Below are positions 55,960 through 64,000 of a stretch of 64,000 nt of DNA, one piece after another; position 1 is the stretch's first letter; the number at the start of each line of letters is the position of its first letter. The DNA is from Siderastrea siderea (Eukaryota; Cnidaria; Anthozoa; Scleractinia; Rhizangiidae): positions 17,662,411 to 17,726,410 of the forward strand of contig OZ034970.1 of assembly GCA_964030785.1 (NCBI GenBank). The letters run 5' to 3'. A model generated the notes under the pieces. It did no database searches. It was given only the letters and a program-made list of their open reading frames with translations, and had not been told where the DNA came from. A program made the position numbers and the translations under genes.

Positions 55960-57780
55960 TTTAGTTCTTTCTCAACTGTTCGTCTCCTTGTGTCCCTGGG
56001 TCTTTCTCTCGCCTTCTAGTGCCCATGTCATGGTGGTGCATGGAATAGCTTCTTTCTCCATTTGTAACACATGACCGATCCACTGCCACCATATCCCTTT
56101 CACTTGCGTGCCGATTAGCTCAACATTTGCCTTTCTTCTTACTTTCCCATTGCTCAGTTTCATTGGCCAATAAATCTTAAGGATTCTTCTAAGACATCTA
56201 TGCTGGAAGGTGCCAAGTTTGTTTTCATTCGACTTAGTCATGTGCCAGGACTCGGAGCCATATAGCAGAACAGCAATCGAGTTAAATTTGAAAATTTGCA
56301 TTTTAGTATTTCTGCTTCACTGACAGTTCTGCCAGATTTTTTTCAATTTCTTGAATGCTGCTCTTACCTTGCCGAGTCTTACTCCTACTACTCTTGTTCC
56401 GTACCTCCTTTGGAGCTGACAGTTACCCCAAAGTAAGCAAAGGTATCTATGCCATCTCTAAACTCTTCACCGAACACAATTGGTTCCTGGTTCTTGGCGT
56501 TGAGTTTCAAGACTTTGGTCTTGTTCACACTGATCTTAAGCCCTGTCCTTATTCCGACTGTGTTAAGGCGACCCACTTGTGCTAAGCATGCGGTTTTGTG
56601 CAGGACAGAAGAACAAGGTAGTTGGCAAAGTCGAGGTCTTTCAAGCTGCTTGTCATTCTCTACCTGATTCCAGTGTTTTCCTTTTTTACCGTTCATCGCA
56701 TAACCCAATCTATTATCAGGAAAAACAGAAATCTGGACATTCCACAACCTTGTTTGACCTCTGTTCTGAACTCAAACCACTTGGATGGTCCTGAACCGTC
56801 AACCACTGAGCATTTGCTGTTGCTATACATTGCCTGCACCATTATAACCAATCTGGGAGGGATACTGTAGGAACTCATGATTTTCCATAGCGTTTCTCTA
56901 TGGACATTATTGAATGCCTTTTCGAAATCTATGAAACAAATACAGGCTTGCGTTCCATTCTACCACTTGTTCGACGATATACCTTAGAACAAAAATATAT
57001 CCGACTGTACTCCTTTTTCTAAAACTGGCTTGTTCCCTCCTTTAATGAGCGTCCACCCCCTCATTTACCCATTGAATAATAACTCTACCTAATACTTTTG
57101 CTGGGACTGACATTAGCGTGATAGGTCTTTAACTGTCATAAAGGGTCAAATCGTCTTCCTTAGCCAGTTTGACGATTAAAGCTCTTTTCCAGTCACCTGC
57201 TATTATTCCACATCAAGCTGAATGGATCTGGATGGATCTTCCAACTGCAGATGTTTCGATATCGGTTTTCAGTTACTTCACAGTGATAGAATCGGTACCC
57301 GCAGCTTTTGTAGATTTCATGGCTTTAATAGCAGCCCTAATTAAAGACTGTGTTTTTACTATTATCGATGTCTTCTATAGTTCCGTCATCATCTTGGACC
57401 AAAGCAAGTTCTAAAGAGACCGGTCTATTTAGTAATACAGTAAAGTGTTCGTTCCATCAATCATGAATTTCGTTCTCATTTGTCAGCAGTTTACCACACT
57501 TGCTCTTTACTGTGCCTATGTTCTTAGGTCTATGACTACAGTTTCCTGGTAGCATCATATATGTCTCTCACGCATCCTTTCTTTGCCGCTTCTTCCACTT
57601 CCTCAGCTACCTTACTGGCCCACTCTCTTTTATCCTTTCTCAGGCTTCTTTTATTGGTATTTCTTTCGATTCCTTACTTACAACCTTTCTGATTTGACAC
57701 TATCCATCTCCACCTTCAGCTGTTTCCTCTTCTCAATTTCTTTCCAGCTGTGCTTTTATCCAGCTTTGGATCTTCCTTTT
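55960..57780 (-). pseudogene. Non-LTR retrotransposon (LINE) reverse transcriptase remnant
   Basis: Minus-strand blocks in order from 57,400 down: fragments ending in the 'HRFRKGIQ' region, then 'SYSIPPRLVIMVQAMYSNSKCSVV...VKQGCGMS' (56,878-56,693), then 'GLKISVNKTKVLKLNAKN...FAYFGVTVSSKGG' (56,747-56,388), and the C-terminal 'RCLRRILKIYWP...WWQWIGHVLQM' (56,301-55,972). This is the order of a LINE RT domain and its downstream region. Many frame changes and stops occur. The catalytic YADD region is not clear. I cannot fix the clade. Confidence 0.7.
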
Positions 57781-58100
57781 CCTAAAGCCCAGTCGTTCTG
57801 GCAGATTCATTGTTTATTTTTTTTATATTCTCCCATTTCGTTTTCTGGTCATCTAGTTCCATTTCGTTATCACCCTCACCATCCCTGTTCGTGTCCTGTA
57901 CAACAAGGCAACTGGACCTGTTCTTTAATTCTATAGCAAACTCACGTCTCACCTCTGGTTCTTGCAACTTGGTCATCTCGTAATTTTTCATCATAAAACA
58001 ATACACCCGATTCAGAATCCGTTGATGTTAGTTGTGAAAACGACGAGGACGATAATGATGATGAAGAGGTGACGTGAGATCATCAATTAGACATTGAAGA
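57781..58100. other. No gene recognised
   Basis: The left part may extend the LINE remnant. An acidic GA-rich stretch (58,020-58,078) may be the coding start of the following transposase. Confidence 0.35.
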
Positions 58101-59081
58101 CCAATTTTTGATGTTCATGACGAGACTCAGATTGGGCCTTCATATAACGGAATTGTCATTTCGCTTTTCACTTTTCGAGGGCACAGTGACTTCCATTCTT
58201 ACAGCATGGTTGAATTACTTATTTGTACACCTCGAGCACCTGAAGATCTGGCCGCATAGAAACTTATTGATCTCTAGTATGCCTAAAGATTTTCAAGAAA
58301 AGTATCCTAACAATGTTTGTATAGACTGCACTGAGCTTAGGATACAGGTACCCTCATCTCTTGTCAAACAATCCCAAAGCTATTCTAACTATAAGAGTAC
58401 CAGCACTCTGAAGGGTCTTGTTGGTGTAGATGCTAAGGGGGGGGGGGGGGGGGTTCATCTTTATCTCCCAGTTATATACTGGATCAATTGAAGGGCGCGG
58501 TGGAAAAAAGGTTTTTGTGGTTTTTGTGTAAGGAACATTGCTGTGCATTTATTTCTTGACCTGAAAGCTTCAGTTTGAAGAATTAGTGTATTACTTTTGC
58601 TTAACTGACACAAAGAAAACAACAGGACCGTGAATTCTATCTTGAATTCCTTTGTTCTCGTTCAGGCAGAGAACTAAATAAATCATTCATGCTTCACTTA
58701 AGCGAGTTCAGTTCAACAAAACGTTTTAAGCAAAAGTAATACGCTAATTCTTCTAATTTTATAACTCAGGTCAAGAAATAAACGCACAACAGTGTTCCTT
58801 ACATGAAAACCAGTCTGTGTGCCAATGTTCAGCTGAATAGCACCAATTGCGATTTTAACCTGAAATCCTCACTTACGCCCCTTTTCCACCGAGCCCTTCA
58901 ATTTCAGATAAACAAATTGCTCATAGATGTCGCTCGTATTCATGTTGAAAGGGCTATTGGCAAAGTAAGGAGGTTTGCTATTTTCTCCCGCCCCTTACCT
59001 GTGGCTATGCTTGGCTCTGTTAATCAACGGTGGTCAGTTTGTTGTTTGATTAGCAATTTTATGGATCCCATATTAGAGTAA
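58101..59081 (+). pseudogene. DDE_Tnp_4-type transposase (PIF/Harbinger or ISL2EU), split by a MITE
   Basis: The N-terminal block (58,108-58,450) reads 'MFMTRLRLGL...FEGTVTSILTAWLNYLF' and then 'NNVCIDCTELRIQVPSSL', with the first catalytic Asp in 'CIDCTE', followed by 'YSNYKSTSTLKGLVGV'. The C-terminal block (58,920-59,081) reads 'ARIHVERAIGKVRRFAIF...VNQRWSVCCLISNF', typical of the end of DDE_Tnp_4. The middle, with the second Asp, is missing. A run of 15 or so G residues (58,438-58,453) and a 414-bp MITE lie in its place. Inactive. Confidence 0.7.
58488..58901. mobile_element. MITE with 20-bp inverted ends and long subterminal inverted repeats
   Basis: Left end ttgaagggcgcggtggaaaa, right end ttttccaccgagcccttcaa (one mismatch when inverted). 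Inside, ggaacattgctgtgc, cttgacctga and attacttttgctta recur inverted at about 58,725-58,800, making a foldback structure. The duplication is probably within AATT/TTAA at the borders but is ambiguous because the ends overlap it. It is inserted in the transposase. Confidence 0.7.
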
Positions 59082-59788
59082 AGTATGCTTAACTTTTCCT
59101 TTTTAGAAATGATTTTGGTTAATATCTAATATAGAGTTCTAGCATGTTCCTTTTGTACATGTAACCATAACATTTACAATAATTTTATTCTGGTAATAAT
59201 AAAGTGTTATTTTTGATAATACTATTGTGATTTAGAACTGAGTCGTTTGCATCGATGCCACCAATCCGTTTCCTATAACTTGCATGCACATGTGACATTG
59301 CCATTACTTAGAAATAACAGTATTAATTCATCAGTGTACAAGAAATGAAAAGTTAAGAAAAAGGTAAATGCAATATCAAGTGAGACATTAGAGGGAAACA
59401 CATCAATCATTTATCTCACAACAACTCACAGCAATGGTCCTAAGAAATGACCAGGCCGGAGTTGTTCGAGGCCCAGTTAGCAGAAATCCTGGGTTAACTG
59501 CAAACAGAGCATATGAGTTCTCATGGCAACTAACCCTCGATTTACGCTAATCGTCTTTCGAACAATCTGGCCCAGACGTATACAAAATAAACATTTGTTC
59601 ATTGAAATCCCTTTGTTCATGAAATGTGAAAGAACTCTTCGAAGCATAACATGAACCTTTTGTGTAAATTACAAATAGTGTTTGTCTTGGTGGGAACAGA
59701 GTAAACAGAGTTTGTTAGGAATCTCGTTGTGGTTATAGCATTCATCCTACCATTTCCTCTTCACTACATGATGGCATTGTGACACATT
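59082..59788. other. No gene recognised
   Basis: AT-rich spacer between the convergent transposase and YqaJ-like remnants. It probably belongs to the same ISL2EU-type element. Confidence 0.4.
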
Positions 59789-60037
59789 CTAGTCTGTGAA
59801 GATAATTGGTAAGGCATACTTAAAATAAAAAGCATGCAACTTGGGAAGGAGCTCCTGCTCCCAGTACAATACATCAAAGTAAATCTTTTGAACATTAATG
59901 TCCCTAGATCCTGTCAGAAAGATAACAAAATCACACCATGGTAATCCTAATAAGGCCAGCTGACCTTCAATTTGGGCATAGTACCCAGATTTATGGCTTA
60001 CTTTTAACTGAGGCTTTCCATCTACAACATGACACAT
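59789..60037 (-). pseudogene. YqaJ-like recombinase/exonuclease C-terminal fragment
   Basis: 82 codons with 'LKVSHKSGYYAQIEGQLALLGLPWCDFVIFL' followed by 'IYFDVLYWEQELLPKLHAFYFKYALP'. The YYxQIQGQL-like and WCDFV blocks and the W-x-LPKL-xxFY end are typical of YqaJ (lambda-exonuclease-type) domains. ISL2EU transposons encode such a protein beside their DDE transposase, and here the two are convergent about 0.7 kb apart. Upstream catalytic motifs are not seen in frame. Confidence 0.65.
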
Positions 60038-61640
60038 GCACTTACTATCTTGGCAAGCCTCAAATAAGGTGCTGTTTCTCCAGGCAAAAGGTGCCTTTAT
60101 CTCCAGGAGGCCAAGTGGTTAGATGCAGTCAACGTAAACTTTCTGTGGACAAACCATTCAGGATCAAGACTGTTTCACTGTCTTCTTTTTGACTTGCCAT
60201 GCAGTCGCTAGGTTCAAGTTTAGTTTGGAAAAACCTGAGACTGATCAGTGGGTAGACTGTGTAGGGGTTCGAAGGGTGTGGCTGTACAAAGACTCCTGGG
60301 CAGCTTAGGAAATGAATTCATTTCCTGTGGCAAGTACTTGATCAGGTGGTCGATCACTACTAAACGAGACAGAATCTTCTTTAAGGTCTTTCAATTGATA
60401 GCTCAAAATCGAACCAATTGGTACATTTTTGAAGACTGTGTTTACATATGCGGGTGCTTCTTGATCAGCTAATAAATACGAGCATGGAGCTTTCCTCTCT
60501 CTTTTGTCCGTTTCACTACACATCCATAAAACAGTCTCTTTCCTCCATCCTTCATATTTGAATTTTTAGGATCTAGCATCGTAAAGTTTAAAGGTAACTG
60601 GCGAATGTTTTCTTCTTCCAGCTCTGTCAGTGCTTGAATTGGCAAAAACGCAATTCATAATTGGCTCTGCTTCAATGCGGGTACCTTGGGGTTGATGCCA
60701 CATTTGCAGTAGACTAGTATAAGTTCTTTCTGTCAGAAACTAATGATTCAGAGTATAAAGGTTGCAATTGCAATGTCCTCCATCCCTAAATAAAGTAAAC
60801 AGAATGAGGTTAAACATGAAGCCTCTGGAAACCAAGTTTAGCACGTCACCGTGGAACTGGAAACCTAGAGTACATGTAGTATCATAATACAAACCCCGCT
60901 TAACAGGAACATTTAGCTTTCGAAATTTTTGCATCCCCATTGCTGTTAAAAACCTCAATTTTCAATGAATTAGGATCTTTGTTCTTTCGTTTGCCACGAT
61001 GGCAACGTGCTTGCACAATTCACGCCAAATCTGCATGTCGACTCAGTCAACCCACCTATACACCGTGAATGTAATTTCCTTCGAAAAAACTTGTAGCCTT
61101 TTTTGCCGATTTCCTTTCTTCAACTGCCTTTTAAATGTTGGTTTATCTGGATATAGGAAAATCGGGGCACGAAAATGAGAGTCTTTGTCCAGGAAATATT
61201 GCCGTTGTTTTTCGAAGTGTAACTTTTCATTTTGTTCGCTTGTTTATGCCTGCAAGAGCCACATAAGTTTCACTGTCTGCTCTCGTAGCCAGACTCTTTA
61301 ATTGACCAGTTATGCTTCCCACTCAACGGAGTCAGACCGCCAGGACCTGTGACCAGGTAGAAATTCTTCCCGACCTAGACTTTAATGGGTTGTATGTAAA
61401 AGACATGCACTATGTGCACCCAGCTTAACCTATCAGCAACTGGAACATGTGCTGCCCGATAGAAAGACTGGCAGGGAGCACGAGGACAGCGATCTTCATA
61501 GCAATTCAGCCAACTGGAGCACCAGGTCCAAACACTGCTGGATCGGGAATCATCTGATGAAAGACTACTGTCTACTGGCCAGTTAGTACAGGTACAGTCC
61601 CCCATACAGGCAACTATAAATGAAACCATAGAAAAAAACA
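60038..61640. other. Unassigned, possibly upstream part of the YqaJ-bearing element
   Basis: Short minus-strand frames (60,523-60,305 and 60,958-60,740) have compositions compatible with pieces of the same protein, but I recognise no motif. Nothing else is visible. Confidence 0.35.
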
Positions 61641-62545
61641 GCTTCTGCCACTGCTCAAGTTGCTGTGAACGTCTTACATGGACCTTCACCTCCTGCTGGT
61701 TCTAATCTTCTGGCCAGGAACGCCCTAGTTTCGCCTCAGAACCAAGGGGAACTCAATTCCGTGGCAGAGAATGACGATCCTGTACACCCCTGGTCAATTT
61801 GGATCAAGCAGTTACCACTGATTCTGTGAATGAACTCCCAGCGAAACTAGTGAAGGAAATACTGTCCGGTGAGTTTATGGAACTTTCAAAATTGTTACTG
61901 AAAGAATTTAATTCCTTACGGCCAACAAACGATGAGCCTCTCACTCTAGATAATTCTAAAATAAGAGCAACTAAGGCTAAAGCCACATCTATCACCAATA
62001 TAGGGGAATGGATCGCTGCTTTTACAGCATGAGTGTCATCATAAACAAATATCCATCTCATGCTGCCTAGTTACTCGAATATTGTCCTTAATCCATTAGG
62101 CACCCAAGTATCATAGGGGGATGGGGTGGTGTGTGTATGGGATTATGTTCCGCCAAAAGGCTCATGCAAATAAGTCCCTTAAGTGGTCAGTTATTGACAG
62201 CCAATTATGGAATTTTCCAGAACACTATGAAAACATACAGGTGTTTGACAATTTTTTACCTTTTGCTCCCATATGAGAATCACACCCAAGCCTCCTATTG
62301 ATGAGGATACCTTGGTAAACTTCTCCGTCTCCATGGCTCATTCCATACAACTTAATACCATCAAGAACTACCTATCTGCAATTAAGCATTGCCATTCCAG
62401 TCATGGTTATAAGCTGAACTTGTCTGAGTTTCTTCGCCTGCAGCTCATTCTGAGAGGAATAAAACGTTCTCAAGGGATACATCTCAAAGTCGGCAGACCA
62501 ATCACCTTGTGTACAGCCACTGGAATAATCCCTACCCTGACATGA
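61641..62545 (+). pseudogene. Tyrosine-recombinase retroelement or Crypton-type remnant
   Basis: Segment 62,273-62,545 reads 'LNTIKNYLSAIKHCHSSHGY...LQLILRGIKRSQG...RPITLC', the N-terminal SAM-like/core-binding region of tyrosine recombinases in DIRS-like or Crypton elements. The upstream frame (61,799-62,032) is helical and may be the linker of the same polyprotein. The catalytic half (R-H-R-Y) is not present downstream. Confidence 0.5.
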
Positions 62546-63110
62546 TCCCTGGTTTTTCCACGCTAACCCCAAAATGATCCCCAAGTAATTTTTGGAATGG
62601 CATTCAAACAAAGGGATTGTGGAGTGATCAAAATAAATGACATTGAAAAAACTTTCACGTATTTATTCACTTGAGATTATTTGCAATCTTCACTGGCATT
62701 TTTCAGCGAATTGGGAAAAAAAATGATCGGTGTGTAAATCAAATATGGTGTAGTATATGTCTTGAATTGTAACTGATAACAATATTAAGATAAAAGAAAA
62801 AGTAGAATAGCCTCTTTTTTTAATTTTAAAAGGAAATAAAAAGCAGTTTGTTGTTATGGACAAAATGAAACTAGAATATCACTCAGTAGACGATAGATAC
62901 TGCACTAAAGATGAAATAAATTACGAGCAATAGGTCACAACTGCTGCTTTGAACGATTTATTTTCCAAGCAAAATAGCATTTTGAACGGGACAGGTATGT
63001 AAAAGTCCTCCTTCCTAATTTTAACATTAACATTAACTTTACGGTGCTACACTTACTGAAAGCATCACCAGTCCACCATGTAAAATGGTTCCAGCTGCTG
63101 GAATAGGAAG
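62546..63110. other. Unassigned flank
   Basis: AT-rich, no recognised feature. Confidence 0.4.
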
Positions 63111-63669
63111 AGTGTGTGCCGAGAATGTGCTGCTACCAGACTTGTTGTCCATGGCAACACAACAAACAAGACAGGAGAAACTCCTGCAGCTTTGTTGGTA
63201 GACGGATTGCAAGCAAATCCAAGCAAAAGGACTTTTTACAACGATTATCTTCTCGCTTTCCTGACACTTTCCTGCTACCTATGTCGGATCCTCCTCACAA
63301 CATCAAACATCACCTGTTTGGTCTGCTTTATTTTGGCATTGGCTTTTTCTTGACAACAGTCTCATCAAGCTAAGAATACTTCTTGTCGTCCGAAGAGATA
63401 CCAATCCTGCTATTTCAGAACCGATAAAAAAGGCTGTGAAAATCAAAGCCCTAAAAAACAAAGACAAAATGTCTGTTGAAACAGCATTGGAGGTATTCAT
63501 GCTGGATGTACTGCAAGCAGTACGGACAGATGTCATTACAACAATTGTACTTCAAATGTATACTTTCTTGCAGCAAAATAGACCTGAGACTCTCGTATGT
63601 CCTGTAGACATTGCAGTTCATCAGTCAACTAGCATTTTTTCTTTAGTGACCAATGTACCCATCAAATGA
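63111..63669 (+). pseudogene. Degenerate coding fragment of unknown family
   Basis: Successive frames encode a Cys pair (CRECAA) at about 63,120, then at about 63,410-63,670 a Lys-rich helical segment (KKAVKIKALKNKDKMS) and a hydrophobic tail. The style is similar to the multi-exon gene at 4.2-8.2 kb, but I cannot show homology. Frame changes near 63,200 and 63,360 indicate decay or unrecognised introns. Confidence 0.3.
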
Positions 63670-64000
63670 TGGTGTGTGATTTGCACTGCCCTGCCTTTCA
63701 ACCCTTCAGAACTTTGCATTTATGCCAACCTTCTTATCTTTGTCGGTGATAGTGGTAATGCATCCATTGCGATCATTGACATTTCCAGATTGGTGTCAAG
63801 GAAGAAAAATGACACTTTTTAATGACGAAAGAAAATCTCAAGTCCAAAAAGACGCGATTCCCATCGCTAGAAAGTATACATCACTTGTACACTTTCTTTT
63901 ATTTCAAAAACTTCTGCTAAGACCATTTTCGATTTGCTTGGGACGAAAACTTCTCAAGACTATGTATTCCAATTTCTATGTCACTGACACATATCGTACC
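63670..64000. other. No gene recognised
   Basis: No convincing ORF or repeat before the window edge. Confidence 0.4.

Overview
The window is metazoan genomic DNA. It is AT-rich and intron-bearing, and it is crowded with decayed animal transposons: Penelope-like, Gypsy, BEL/Pao, Crypton-like, an RT-bearing LINE, and an ISL2EU-type element with a YqaJ exonuclease. The repeat mix looks like an anthozoan cnidarian such as a coral or anemone. That attribution rests on general familiarity, not on a search.

The centre (21,427-54,624) holds two Polinton/Maverick (adintovirus-like) elements, one inside the other. The outer element has 238-bp terminal inverted repeats that differ at one position and a perfect 6-bp target duplication (TCTCTG). 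Its genes read mostly right to left. A second element of 17,289 bp (31,880-49,168) sits inside the outer element's 116-residue structural gene, with its own 124-bp inverted repeats and a perfect 6-bp duplication (CTTTTT). Excising the inner element plus one duplication restores the broken codons exactly. The inner element looks complete: protein-primed DNA polymerase B, chromodomain integrase, packaging ATPase, double-jelly-roll major capsid, single-jelly-roll minor capsid, adenain-like protease, fibre, PLA2-like domain, zinc-ribbon proteins, VLTF3/TFIIB-like factor, BRO-N nuclease and several small proteins. The outer copy is defective. It has lost its packaging ATPase, its fibre and PPxY-protein genes are frameshifted, and the inner insertion has split its 116-residue gene.

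The most interesting signal is translational. In both elements the zinc-ribbon ORF, the PLA2-like ORF and the integrase ORF overlap in successive -1 frames, with no usable AUG for the downstream ORFs. The integrase's first catalytic Asp lies upstream of its first Met. Each overlap contains an in-phase canonical slippery heptamer: G GGA AAC, then A AAA AAC. Each is followed after 6-7 nt by a stem conserved in both copies through G-U changes. This predicts two consecutive -1 programmed frameshifts, like retroviral gag-pro-pol, in a DNA virus/transposon. A third -1 overlap joins a core-like protein to the protease at runs of A.

Other themes: structural genes share a TCTAA motif 15-18 nt before the ATG, while PolB and VLTF3 share a different AT-rich leader. 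Several structural proteins carry (I/M)xGxG motifs resembling adenain cleavage sites. The 331-residue protein carries two PPxY motifs. The element ends fold into palindromes of about 72 bp. The flanks (1-21,420 and 54,631-64,000) contain one recognisable but degenerate multi-exon host-type gene (4.2-8.2 kb) and otherwise repeats or unassigned sequence.
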